A DNA stretch of 64,000 nt from Paramecium tetraurelia (GCF_000165425.1 NW_001799189.1:128728-192727); one strand, 5' to 3'. Shown: positions 25,733-38,147, numbered from the stretch's first letter. Numbers and translations are program-made. Notes: generated from the sequence alone by a model not told the origin.

Positions 25733-28470
25733 TCAAGTAAACTAAAATGTGTAGTGTAAATATTTATTTTAATTTTTAATCGATTCAATTTTTAAGTTAC
25801 TTTGTCGAATCATTCGGATTCTTGAATCTTATATAGAAATCCTGTTAGTCATATTAATTTAAGAGTTTTTCTTTATTGTATCCATCATCCATTCTCTCTA
25901 GTAACCATTAAAACAACTATTTTTCTGATCCGAAATCACTAAGATAAGCTAACAATTAATAAATAATCGATACTTTAACATAATGGATGGATAATAATTT
26001 CTTATTCAATAACATCAAGACAGACATACTTGAGGATAAATTGTTTTATGTAACATTAGATGTATTATTAAACACTCTTTTCCTCTAAGTATTGCAATTC
26101 AGAAGTCAAGCCAATAGAAGCATCCTAGTATTCTTCAGTAAAAATGAAAATCAACCCTCTTGTATCAAGAGTAAGGATTCTAGGGTCATTATTAGGTAAT
26201 TAATGAAAATTCGGAGCGGGTTTATTTTTTCTCAACATTCCATGTTTAATTTGAGGTAGGGTAGTGATTAATTTGTTTATAGAATATGCGAAATCTACTT
26301 TTTTTGGATGTGGTGGTAAGATAGAACCAATAATGGTTTTTAGTATGGACTTAGGTTCTTCTTTGACTCCTTTCTTTTAGAGTTTATTAACAAAGTATTC
26401 GGTTAAAGATCTATTGGTTTTAATATATATATTATTACTGATGAAATCTCATCAATTAGAAAATATTAACATAGGCTGCTAATTTCTTTTCTTATGAATA
26501 ATCAATCATTGTTGATTTTTATAATTCAGTTGTTAAATGAGTTAATTAAAAATACTCCTTAAATCCTTATTCTAGAATGTCCTCCTTGATGGTATTTTTA
26601 TCAACAAATTTCTTTTGAAATTCTTTAAATTTCTTAAACAATTTGTCTAGAATTTCCATGAGATCTGAAGAATTTCCTGTATATTTTTAGTAATTGTTTG
26701 CAGCTATAAATTATAGGAAAATTGGGAAAGAATAATATTAATTAGGAGTTAAATCTTTTTGAGATTCTAATGGTATTATTAATTAAGATTCAAGTAAATG
26801 TTAGCCAATCTATTGGATTTCCAATTAATTCTTGCAAGTGTTTTAAAGATAACTAAAAATGTCCTGACCTAATACACCAATATATTCACTAAACTTACTA
26901 AATATTTTACATTTAATTGACGAATCCATAAATCACTTTTCTTAATTATATTTTTTCTATCATATCTGCAGAAATAGCAATATAATTTTCATCCTGTACT
27001 TATTCAGTTGTTTCAGGTTATAATTAAGGGCCCAATTACAATCGTTTGACTGATATTAAATTGGCTAACAATAATTGATTATTTAATACTTTCATTTGGA
27101 TGGTCTTTATAAAATTAATTAATTTTTTCCTCAATACACGGAATAGCTGCTAAGTCTTCAACGGTTGGCCTGTTATTGGGATCCTTCTATAAAGTCTTCT
27201 CAATTAGCAATTGGAGATCTTAATCAACAGATTAATCCATATCATAAGGCTTATTCTATATCATTTCAAAAATAATTTGGATGTTATCATGTTAAAATGG
27301 TCGTTTCAACATAACCAATTCATATAAAGCACATCCTAATGCCCAAATATCAGATTTTTTGCCATAAGGTTAGCCTCTGATGACTTCAGGTGACATGAAA
27401 TAAGGAGTTCCTAAAAAGGTTTATGCAAAATTGGCATGTGTTCCTAATGCTTTTGAAATTCCAAAATCTCCCAATTTGATAACTGATTCTATTTAAAAAT
27501 ATGATAAAATTTAAACCTTTATTTAGAAACATATTTTAAGTTTTGATATCTCTGTGGAGGATGTTTTTAGAATGCATAAAATGAATTGCAATAACCAATT
27601 GAGCCATCCAAGCTAAAATTTAGTCCTTTGGAACCTAAGTGCCATATCTTTGGTATTCAGATATTTTCTCAGTCAAAGACCCTCCTTCTGCATATTCCAT
27701 TATTATATTCAAAGACTCATTTTCAGTGAAACTTTCATAATATTTAATAATTGTTGGAGCAGTTAGTACTCTTAATAAACTCACCTCATTTTCAGCATTT
27801 TTCCTTTCTTATTCATTCATGAAAAATGTTGGAATTACCTATGTTCATTTATTATCTTACTTTCATAGCATATAATTCTTAATCAGTACTTTTCCTTACT
27901 AATTCGACAGAACCAGAAGCACCTTTGCCGATATTTCTCACAATTGTGTAATAGCCTTTCTCGTTTTAGTTGCTCTAATTAAAATTGATATAGTTTTATA
28001 CATTTCTTGGCTTAGGCTTTTTTTTTACGAATGTTTAAAGTCCTTGAAGTTTTTTAAAATTGACAGGTTTTACCATATAATCTTCTGCTCCTGCATTTAA
28101 ACAAGCAGCAACTGTTTCTGTCTCATCATCACCACTCATCATTATCACTGGAACATCTTTCAATTTATCAATACTTGAAGCTCAAATAAAGACTTACGCT
28201 TTTATAATTTACAAAAGTTCCAGGCCCGTCATCTCAGGCAAACCCAAATCAAGCAAAATCAGATCAAACTCATTTTCTGTTTTCAGCAGTTCATCCCTTG
28301 CTTAAATACCTGTTTCACACGCCACTACTTGATAATTACATAATTGCAATAAATCAATTAAAGCTATTCCTAATAAATAGATTTCTATTGAGACTTTAGA
28401 TAGGAGCATCTTCGGCTAGGAGTACATTTATTATCTCTTTAGCTTATTCATCTCTTTTCACCCTTTACAT
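25733..28470 (-). CDS. Receiver (REC) domain fused to a NEK-family kinase
   Basis: The N-terminal 150 residues are a two-component receiver: acidic pair in VLLAEDAP, phospho-acceptor in LILLDLGLPEMTGLELL, conserved Ser in PVIMMSGDDETE and Lys in GAEDYMVKPVNF. After a short linker follows a complete NEK kinase: GKGASGSVELVRK, YAMK, HRDIKTQNMFLNK, LGDFGISKAL, GTPYFMSPEV, DIWALGCALYEL, and a DPNNRPT subdomain XI. NEK kinases regulate cilia and microtubules. A C-terminal region of about 400 residues has long charged helices (LDKLFKKFKEFQKKF) and further conserved-looking stretches. Introns of about 22-28 nt were placed at five or more sites; those in the C-terminal third are less certain, so two adjacent genes are not fully excluded. 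The end is taken at 25733 after a 23-nt intron; without it the stop would be near 25930. Confidence 0.82.
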
Positions 28471-29163
28471 AAAATTATTTAATAATTAATTCAATTCAAG
28501 ACTAGAATATACTTGTAAATCATTCAATAATCATTTTTATAAACTATTAGATCCTTTAATTTTAGAAATAATCAACAAACTAAATGACAGTACTTGACTA
28601 AAAATTTTTAGTATTTATGAGGTTTAAAATTTAATCTTTTTTAACTCGAGAATTTAAACAGAGTATTAATAACAACTAAAAAACTAATTTAGATTATGAG
28701 AATTCGTAAATTTATTTTTCAAAAATATTATGATTCAATCTCTCTTAATCAAATTACTATATTTTAATTGTGATCACTTTATTTTGACAGTAAAAATTAA
28801 TTTTATCTTGTTTTTTAATAATTCTTGATTGATTTTAGCGAATCTGTAAATTTATAATAAATTCAAATTATTTATAAATATGTAATAATTGGGTTTTTTA
28901 AAGTAAAAATAATCCAATTTTTAATAAATGATATATAAAATTTATACTAAATATATTATTCTTGCAGTTATCTTTCCTTATTGCAAGTTTCCATTTATTC
29001 GAGTAATCACATGATTCCATGATCAAACAACACTTTTAAGATCTACATAAAATATAACTATTAGTAGTATTAACAAGAAGAAACATTTATTTAGAAATTA
29101 AAGATAATTACTATATTTCATTTTAAATAAAGTAATTTCTTATAATAATTTATTTTTTTTAAA
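28471..29163. other. Intergenic, AT-rich
   Basis: About 690 bp with extremely low GC upstream of the REC-NEK gene and downstream of a coiled-coil gene. Frames read with TGA as the only stop give no protein-like sequence. No RNA gene or repeat recognised. It is one of the largest gaps in the window. Confidence 0.45.
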
Positions 29164-30230
29164 TCATTAAAGAAGTTTCTATTAAAACTAACTAGAATTG
29201 AATTTTTTTTTAGCAAGGTCATTCTACAAATCCTTAAATTTCTTTAAGATCATCAAAAAATCATTATCAATAGATTCTAAAAATGATTTTTGTAAAATTA
29301 ATTCATTTTTTTATTCCCCAAATTATTTCTATAGCTCCAAATAATTTTACTCTATTTGCATAACTGTTATTTTATTCTCATCGCTAATTCTGGTTAAGTC
29401 TTAAGAAAAACAGCTATTTTCTATAATTAGTACTTTTACTTAATTTCCTAACGCACTTATTATAAATGAGTTAAAAACCCTCTTTAATTTTCAGTTATCT
29501 CTTAATTAGTTGAATACACTTATTTAAATAACTTCTCATTTTAAATAAGTCTATCTTGACAATCTTTTAATTGAACATTTATTTGTTGTTCAATTTTTTT
29601 GGAAAACTAAGTTTCTTTTTATGACATTTTGTTAACTTGTTCTGTTAATACTTTTATCTTTTTATCAAATTATTCAATTTTCTGCAATATTCCTTCTTCA
29701 TTCATTTTAGTCTTAGATTCAGTTCTCATTAATTCAGTATTAGCTCTACCCACTTAAGAGCGAGATCTTAGAGGTTTTTGTGATTTTATCAATTATACAT
29801 CTTACTGATGCACTGCTTCAGGAGAATAAATGTCTATGTCAGATTATTGACTGAATTTTCCTAGATAAACAACTTTTATACTTTATTTGATTTAATCGGA
29901 TTGTGTATCATCATTTTATTTTTAGGTAGAATATTAGTCTGGCGGTTTGAATTGGATTAATTGAGTATTTATCCATTTGATTTCTTCTCTATTGTCTAAT
30001 CTTTATTCTAATTCTAACAATTTATCTTCGATCATTTTCAAAATTTGAGCAAATAATTATTTGGCAATTACTTCTTACTAACAATTAGCTTCTAAAAATA
30101 ATGAAAATCCTAAAGGGTTGAATTATTAAAATTCAGCAGATTCTTTAAGAATACATTTATTTGGATCCTATTCCTGTATAGATTATCCTTGGAGCATGAA
30201 TTCATTTAGAGTATAATTTGTTTATTACAT
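29164..30230 (-). CDS. Coiled-coil protein of unknown function
   Basis: About 350 aa. The N-terminal part contains short helical stretches (LKMIEDKLLELEQRLDN) and a Ser/Gln-rich linker (RSRSQVGRANTEL). The second half is continuous coiled coil with heptad-like Leu/Ile spacing (ILQKIEQFDKKIKVLTEQ, FLESIDNDFLMILKKFKD). A 19-nt intron (gtaaaagtactaattatag) near the C-terminus joins the last exon; at least one more intron is implied by frame arithmetic. No motif identifies a function; cytoskeletal or basal-body roles are common for such ciliate proteins. It is divergent from the RING gene, whose ATG is 10 bp away, so both promoters must overlap these genes. Confidence 0.65.
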
Positions 30231-30240
30231 AAAATTTATT

Positions 30241-32436
30241 ATGGGAAATTTTGTCAAGAATTAAGAAGTAATTTAGAGAAATTTGGATGAAAGTAAAAGA
30301 CAATAATAAAATTTCTAGTTATACAGAGTTAAGTCTAAGAATCTCCAAATATTCTGATTAAGCAATCTAAAATTGGGAATGTGGAAATTATAAAATTGAA
30401 TATGTAAATAATCGAAGTCGAGTTAATCTATGATTCAGTCGATAAAATTTAAGTGGATTTAACATATAGTAGTTAGGTAAATTGTTCATTATCCTTCTAC
30501 ACCTATATAACAGAGATCAAGGGGTCTAAATCACAGAGGTTTAGTTAATAATAATACTATTTAGATTTGAGAGAACCATGTAAGAGAGCATAATTTAGAA
30601 GTTCAAATGTCCCTAAGGTTTGAACCATCAATTTCCTTCTAGATTCGTTGAATTTATGATTACAGATTTGCTAAAATTTAACAGAATAAAGGCTACTCCT
30701 GAAGTTTCACATCACACTCTTATAATTGAGATGGTAAACAAATATATTTATATAGACAGAAAAGTCTTACATCTAAAAGCTTTTAGATAATATACTTTTA
30801 CAGGATAGATTGTAATGAATAGACTTTTAGATGTGAATTAATAAACACTAAACAAATTATCGTTTACAAAAATCGTATGTATGAAATTCACGAATTGTAT
30901 GGGGTTAAAAACACTCCCTTTAATCCAGAATGGAATCCAAATACTATTGAGGATAAAGAATGTGTAATATGCTTTTGTAACATCATAAACACTGTCCTAT
31001 TACCATGCAAACATATGTGCACTTGTTCAATATGTGCTGATCATATACTAATGAGTTAAAAAGTAAAATAATGTCCATTGTGCAGAATTGACATTGATAA
31101 TTATTTAACATTAGAAATTAAAGATAAAGTAAAGTAAGATTTATAATTACGATAATTTTAAGAAGAGTAATAGAAATATTTAGAAGCTATTAAGGAGAAA
31201 AAGGACTAGTAAGCTATAAAATAAAGTACAATAATGGAATAATTAAAATCTAAGGTTCATTAAGATTAAATGTAAAAATTAAAATTGTTTAATGACATCG
31301 ATGATTTTCAAAGAAATAATTAAGTTGTTGAAGGTCTTTATAATAATGAAATCTGCTATTCAAATGAAGAAAATTTAAGTGATCGTGATAACAATTAAAA
31401 TTAAAATTCGTTTCATGATAAAATCAAGTAATTTAGTGAGGAAGATAACTTAAAGGCTATGCAATTTAGTGAGGATGATAAATAGCGCTATTCATCAAAT
31501 TAAAGAATGAGTAGTTATGATTTAAAATAGGAAAGAGGGATTATTAGTAGTTTTTAGCATTCTTAAGAAAAGTAAAACGACTAATAATAATAACAATCTG
31601 ATGATAGCGATGTTTCTCAAGAGTTTCCATAAATTTCATCCTCAAAATAATAATAGTATTAATATTCATTTGATTATTAAAATTATGATGAATAGTCTCA
31701 TTATAATTCTTAGTAGTAATTAACAAATACAGATAGGCAATTTGTTTCGAAGCAACCATAATAATTTAATTAGGGGACTGATAAAGCACTTCCTACTATT
31801 CCTGAATATTTTAAGGAAAGTTCCGATTTTTTTTAGTAGATTATTAATAATGATAAAGATGATAACATTAAATAAAATAATATTGGTATTTAATAAAATA
31901 AATATTTGGATGAATTTCCTTAGATATAATCATAAGAATTAAACAAATCTTAATTATCTTAGTAATAATAATAATAATAGTAATAATAATAATTGTCATT
32001 TAGATAATTAAAGAAATAAAAAAATTAACAAATATAGTTTAGTTAATTATAATAAAATGATTATGAATAAGAGGATGTATTAATGAATTAATTTATCTAA
32101 AATGATGTTTATAAAGAAGCTGAAAATGATTTTTAACAATAATATCAATTTTAAAATGATCTTCCTTAAGAACAACTAATTAATGGCTAAGTTTTAAAAA
32201 ATAGATAATAAGATGATGAAGTTTATAATAATTGCATTTAGGAAGTGGATGTTAATAAGCAGTAGGAAGATAATGAAGATTTTGGGTTAGTTTAGAAAAA
32301 TGATAATTTATAGTAAATTATTTATGAAGAGAGGTCTTCGTAAAATTAATTACAATAATAAATTTAAGAGGAGAAGAATTATGCTTGTAATTAAGAATAA
32401 AAGAACGAATAAATTTCATTAATAGTTTTTGATTGA
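30241..32436 (+). CDS. MGRN1/LOG2-like RING E3 ubiquitin ligase with Gln-rich tail
   Basis: Starts MGNFVKNQ, a likely N-myristoylation site as in plant LOG2/LUL proteins. The conserved domain before the RING ends in YEIHELYGV. The RING reads CVICFCNIINTVLLPCKHM, CSICADH and CPLCRIDI, with the Cys-x2-Cys...Cys-x-H-x3-Cys-x2-Cys...Cys-Pro-Leu-Cys spacing of the MGRN1/RNF157 branch. Such ligases sit on endosomal and plasma membranes and ubiquitinate trafficking receptors. After the RING there are about 450 residues extremely rich in Gln, Asn, Ser and Asp, including a pure Gln run. At least one intron is needed near 30330-30360 to bypass a TGA. The stop at 32436 converges on the next gene 31 bp away. 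Confidence 0.85.
31960..31992 (+). repeat. Poly-Gln run encoded entirely by TAA/TAG
   Basis: Eleven consecutive glutamines in the RING protein tail written only with reassigned stop codons: nine TAA and two TAG, no CAA or CAG. In the standard code this would be eleven stops in a row. Confidence 0.9.
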
Positions 32437-32467
32437 TAATGATTTTATTATGATATCAATGACACAC

Positions 32468-35400
32468 TCATATTTCAACTGCATCTTATTATTAAGGTTC
32501 TTCATCATCATCATAAATTTCAAGGAAACCTTCTTATCTTTGTGGAATGACTTTCTTTCCTTATTATGGGAAACAGAAGCATTAAGTAGTTGGCAAAACA
32601 AATTATTTATCTTACATCAATTACTTTCTTTTCTCTAATTCTTGAACAACGTTGTCAATATTAGTCAATGAAACATTTTCATATTAATCGCCAGCTAAAC
32701 AGATTGGACTATTGAAATAACAGAATTTAATACTCTTTCATTGGTGTGCAATCTTCGACTGGTTTAGGAGTTGGTTAATAAGTAATGTCACACAGCGAAC
32801 AAATTCAATCCTTGAATGAATCCTTAGAAAGCATCTGTCAATTGATCTTTTCCATAGTAAAGAATAAGTGATGGAGCAACATAATGATTGACATTCTTGA
32901 ATGATAAAGCTCCCTTTCCTTATGAGTGTTCAACAATGACATCAGCTTATCTACTCTTTCTAGAATAAGCAAAGTAAATATGGAACCAATCTTTGACAAA
33001 GGTCTTTCCTTCAACAATCTATCTAACTTCTGGGTTTCCAGATCTAATATTTAATATATATTAAGTACCCTAATTAATCAGTGTAGGTATATGTGTAGAA
33101 GTTAAGAGTCTAATCTCTGGTATCGAAGTAACAACTGAGTGTATCAAAATTGAGAGCATCTTCACCAGCAAGAGTAGATGTCAATCTGAATAATAATTAA
33201 TCTTTTCCAGATGTCTTACCATTCCATTTGAACCATCCTTGAACAGAGTATTATTCAGTTGTTCCAAATCTGTCACCAGAATTAACTGGATTTCCATTGA
33301 ATTATGAAGCCTTGGCTGAGACTGCTCTAATCAAACCTTTACTTGAACAATCCTTTTATGGTTGAGGATTGCAACTTAAACAGAATGGATTGTATTCTTC
33401 TAATGTATCAAAGAATGATCCTGATCCTAATCTTAAGACTGGTCTATGGAATTAACCATTGAATGAATAGTATCTATTTTATGGATCTTTTCCACCAACT
33501 TAGAATAACAATTATTCCATTCTTGGATGTGTAACCTTGGCTTCTAAGGTGATTGGAGCTTAATTTTCAATTTAATAGAATGCAATAGCCTTATATCTAG
33601 TGTAACTGAAATAGGTGTAAATCCAAACTCCTTCAATATCTCCAAATGGTTAAGCTAATTCAACTAATTTCTTAGCCTTATTATTAGCTGTGATGTAGAA
33701 GAAACCAACTTTTCCTTAGAAAATAGTTAATAAACCATCTCTAATATCTTTTGGTGTTTCCTTCTTGTTTGTAAGTCTGGCAATCAATGACCAATCTGGT
33801 CTTCCGCCTTCATATTATCCACCAGCCAAACCGGTATATCTGAACCAGAATCCATAACCATATTAAGTAGTGTCTTTCAAATCATCTTTGTGTAATTCGA
33901 CATGAACAACTGGACCTTTATCATATTTAGCATTGATGATTCTGTTTGGTCCTTCAACACATCTCTTTTTGGGGGGAGGTGGTGTTGGAACTGGTCTCAA
34001 AGCTGGCTTGACATTTGTTAAGTAAGATCCTTTGCAGAAGAATACTTCAAGGTAGGCCATGAATCCACTGTAGACTGGGAATTGTCTTTCTCTTCCAAAG
34101 TAGAAATAATGCTTTGGTGACACAAAGTGATTGACATTGACGAAACTCAAAGATTTGGCATGAACATGTTTGAATAAGACTTAAGCATATGCCTTTCTTT
34201 AATCTCTGCTGTATCCAAAGTAAACAAAATGCCAGTGTAAATGTTGATCTTAATGTTGGACATATTGATGAGCATTGGGATTACCAGATCCTTTTCATAT
34301 TAGCATATGAATATGTTGAGAAATGGATTTAACCTCCTTTTGGTTTACCTAACCAAGCAGACAAGACTCTTTCACCTAATAAGATTTATTATTTTCTTAT
34401 GGGTGTATTTGATAATCTGAACATAGTGTGCCAGTTCTCTTACAAATCTGTTTCTTCCCATTTGAACCAACCTTAAACTGCATATTCATCTGGTAACAAT
34501 AAATCAATAAATTCTTAGGTAGGTGGTGCATTATTATCTTCAATATCAACATATTTGGAATCTCTTACAAATTAATATGGAATCAATTTTTATGGTGCAA
34601 CATATGGTTGAGGATTGCATGAAATAGCATATTACAAGAATTCTTATTCATTGATTAAATATGTTCCAAAACCAATTGCTAAGACTGGTCTGCTTACTTG
34701 ACCATTGAATCCTGGGAAATTGAAATATTGACCTCCCAAAACAAATCTCAAATATTAAGGAGTTCCTTAAGATGCTGGTAATGTCACTTATTTAACTAAT
34801 TGACTGTTTGATTGTTTATAGAAACCGATAGCTTATTATTCAAAGGCTGAGTAACTGTAATAAACATATGTCCAAACGGCTTCAATATCTCCAAAAACTA
34901 TGGCAGCAGTGGCTTCTTTTCTTTCAGGTTTGTCATGTTAAGCACTGAAGATGTATTATTCTTGAGTTTAGAATATGGTCAACAATCTATCACCAATCTT
35001 ATCATCTCCATCCTATTAATTCTTTGTCAATTTAGCAACAAAGTAAGATTAGTCAGTTAAACCAGTTTACAATTATTCTGGATACAATGTTAAGAATCTC
35101 ATCCAAAAACCAAAACCATATTCATTAACGTCCTTCAATTTTTTAACTTCTGTTTCAACTGTTGGTTAATCAGCAGAGATAGAACTTGTTAATATGATAT
35201 CTGATCCAACAACGCATTTTGGTTATCTTTATTGTGGGAAAGGAATGTCACAACCTGCTTCTTCAGGTACTGGATGAGCATTTTATCTATAATTTCCTGG
35301 GACTACTCTTTGTTTAGACACTTTTCTTTATTGATATCTGTCACCACATTTATCTTTTTAGATAATAAATCTTTCTTTCTACTCTTTTATTCTCTATTGT

Positions 35401-36045
35401 GGTTATGCTTGAACTTATTAGGGTTGGGCTCTTGGTTGAGGTTATGTGGTTTATTAATATTGGTTTTGGACTCTAGAAATTTGTTTAAGGAGATATTCAA
35501 TCAATCCATATAACATAGCCAATTATGATCTCTTTTATTCGAAGGATCCTATTCGATCATTAATATGATATAATACTTGATTCAATAACTCTTCTGATTT
35601 AGTCTGAAATTTGTCTGCTTTATTCAAATAAGAATTTTCTTTGAGGACCATTGTATTAATTTTGGATTGTTTATAATTACTCGTCCAATTATCCTAATTA
35701 TTCATCGTATTGTTGATCTTCCATCAAATCATTTGGATTTGCTAACTTTTTAAGATAAATAATTACCTGATATCATTTCATTTGTGAAATCAGAAAGTTC
35801 TTGCAGTTACTTCATTTCTGCATCTAATTGCCCTCCTTATAATAATTCTATGATTTCACTCCATTAATCAAAGTCTTCAAGCATTTATACTAAATCCGTA
35901 TTCTCGCAGTCAACTTCATTTTGTTAATCCAGAAGTGTTGTCAAATCATAGTGCAATGCTTACACAAAGCAAACTAAACAGTTTTTAAAGATCTCATACC
36001 TTGCATTATAATAACACCTATTAAAACTAGATGTTTTGTTCTCAT
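32468..36045 (-). CDS. Large secreted protein with duplicated lectin-like modules
   Basis: About 1,150 aa. It begins with a clear signal peptide (MRTKHLVLIGVIIMQVCFVQA), then a helical Asp/Glu/Gln-rich segment, a Pro/Gln linker and two copies of a module of about 420 residues. Each copy carries block A (YGFGFWMRF / YGYGFWFRY, then FGDIEAVWTYVYYS / FGDIEGVWIYTYFS, then a GGQ/GGK turn) and block B (GWFKWEETDLQ... / GWFKWNGKTSG... followed by FRLS/FRLT). Paired Cys begin each copy (KCVVGSD, KRCVEGP). The Trp/Tyr-rich beta pattern suggests concanavalin-A/LamG-like folds, so an extracellular, surface or secretory-granule role is likely; that is inference. Introns of 26, 25 and 28 nt were placed in the first 600 bp. 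No family recognised. Confidence 0.78.
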
Positions 36046-36131
36046 TTTATCCGTTTTAAAAAATAATTATTAATTATAAAATCCCATTAATATTTCATTA
36101 TAAAGTGGGTGATTATATTTTAGCCTACTCT

Positions 36132-36605
36132 ATGTAATAATAGTAACAAGTTTGTTGTCCCTTCAATAATTTGCACAAAATGGCTCCCAACAGGCTCATC
36201 TTCCACATTTCAAGGGAGTGCCAATAGCGTAAAATGAACAAGCACATGTATAGACACTGTCCCTACAATTTCCTGCATATATTTAGAGGAGAAGTATTTA
36301 ATAATCTAATCTAGGACATGGAACAACACATAATCACTTGTCCTGACAAAAAAGAACCCGATGTTCCCATCTAATTAGAGCAGAACAATACAGAAATCCA
36401 GTATCTGTAAGGAGATCCTAACTGGGGATTGAAAAATCCAAATAACATGGCAATTGAGATGCCAATTAACAATAATTAAGTTCAATAGGATAATTGCCTT
36501 ATAGATTAATTCAATAATCTTAAGTTGCAGAGACAGGATGATATCTGGGATCAATTATGGAAACACCAAAATAATAATGAAGATGATTTTGATATGGTAT
36601 AATGA
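36132..36605 (+). CDS. GTSF1-like protein with two CHHC zinc fingers
   Basis: 157 aa, intronless. Two tandem CHHC fingers: C-P-x4-H...H-x3-C in CCPFNNLHKMAPNRLIFH-ISREC (about residues 8-31), and HCPYNFLHIF...QHIITC (about 41-70). Spacing and the Cys-Pro-x-x-x-x-His opening match the U11-48K/TRM13/GTSF1 class; the pair of fingers followed by an acidic, aromatic-containing tail (GDPNWGLKN, DDIWDQLWKHQ) is the GTSF1/Asterix layout. GTSF1 proteins bind RNA through the first finger and Piwi proteins through Trp residues in the tail, and stimulate Piwi function. In Paramecium this would point to the scnRNA genome-scanning pathway. The N-terminal five Gln are all TAA/TAG. It is divergent from the secreted-protein gene (86 bp). 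Confidence 0.82.
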
Positions 36606-37208
36606 AACAACATATAATTCATAATAAAATATATTCAAATTATAATTATTCTCAATTTCTTTGAATTGTAAAAATTCTTGCGTAGATTTTATTTTCATTT
36701 TTATGAGTAGTAGTTCTATGAATGCTTACAAATGGTAGATAATTATGTATTAAACAATTGCTTATTGATTTTGAATATTAGAGAAATTAGGATTCTTTTA
36801 TTTGAATTCACCTAATTGATAAATATAGATATAGAAGTTTTAAAGATCATTAATGAGAATTTAAAATTTTAATTTATTCTTCAATATCCGATTACAAGTT
36901 GGTCAGCTATTATTAAATATGTCATATCTTTAGAATTTTGATATAAGAAATGATACATTTAGATCTTTAAAATTATTAATTTTGAACTTAATTTCATTTC
37001 AAAATTAATTACATTTATGTTAATCAAACTTATAAAATAGATATGTATTTATTTATGCATTTATTTCTTAAAATGTCTCTCCTAAATCAAATAAATATTA
37101 TTACAAAAAATAATAAGGATTTTCATTAAATGATTAGTTGGGAAAAGGTTTTCTTATTAAATAATGATTTAAACTAATGAGTCGAACTCATTTTTGGATT
37201 TTTAGGAG
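36606..37208. other. Intergenic, AT-rich
   Basis: About 600 bp of AT-rich DNA between two + strand genes. No protein-like frame in either strand and no RNA gene recognised. The short word gatcttta/taaagatc recurs near 36843 and 36961 in inverted orientation, possibly chance. Confidence 0.4.
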
Positions 37209-38147
37209 ATGGAATAAGAATCAGAACCTCGAACATCAAAAAAGGTTAGAAAAAACCCTATACAAAATGATGAAGATTCTTGGGAAGAAGATTTCTAATA
37301 TATATCTCAATTTAGAAGTAGCTTTAAAACAAGAGGAAAGCAAGTCTCATTAAAAGAAGTTTATTTAGAATAAATAGAAAACGATCCTATATTTTGGAAA
37401 TGTGTTCCTCATCCAAAATTATTAGAATACTTAGAGATTCATCATTATAATGATATTTACGATTATGTCAAATATTGCAATAAAAAGGGTCTCTTGCTAG
37501 ATTAACCAATCAAAAAATGTAAATTATTCATCAAATATTTAGTCTTTTAGGAGCCATTCGAAATCCCCAAATATAACTATTATTAAATGAAAGAAATTCA
37601 CGAGAAAAATTATACTCAGAGATGCATAGAAAGTTTGGTTGATGAAGTTAAGAAGTTGAAAATATCCAAAGTGTCTGAATTTCCAAAGACCAATAATGGA
37701 AATATAATTAAATTTTATGATTCAGAAGCATTAAAAGAATAATATCAAAGATAAGAATAGATTAAAAATAAGTAAAGAGAGTTAGGGAGATAGATTAAAG
37801 AGAGAAAATTATAAAATGATCTTAAAGCATAAGAACTTAAACCAATTTATGAAGAATTTCCACTTGATCAACCAATAAATGAAGAAACAATTAAAACTTG
37901 TATATTGGAATTCATCAAATTCAATTTTTCCATCGTCTAATAATTTGAACCTATAAAAAGATTGAAAGATCAAAGTTATGATGAAGACATCGATTATGAT
38001 TTTCTATCAGAGGATTCTTTGCAAGAGATTTGTTCCACACATCCTCGAGAAAGGAAGAACTTTTACACAATAAATTTCGCCAAAAGGGTTCAAGTGATCT
38101 AGGTTGTAAATCTTTTCAGTTTTTAGAAGGATGAAACTGTAGTTTGA
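37209..38147 (+). CDS. Unknown basic/acidic soluble protein, 312 aa, intronless
   Basis: One open frame with a TGA stop. The N-terminus is basic and disordered (MEQESEPRTSKKVRKNP), then an aromatic-rich conserved-looking domain (YLEQIENDPIFWKCVPHPKL, YLEIHHYNDIYDYVKYC), a Lys/Gln-rich helix (QRQEQIKNKQRELGRQIK) and an acidic segment near the C-terminus (DEDIDYDFLSEDS). No signal peptide or membrane segment. Clear coding character (few hydrophobic runs, Gln codons well placed), but I do not recognise the family. Neighbours give no functional hint. Confidence 0.75.
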
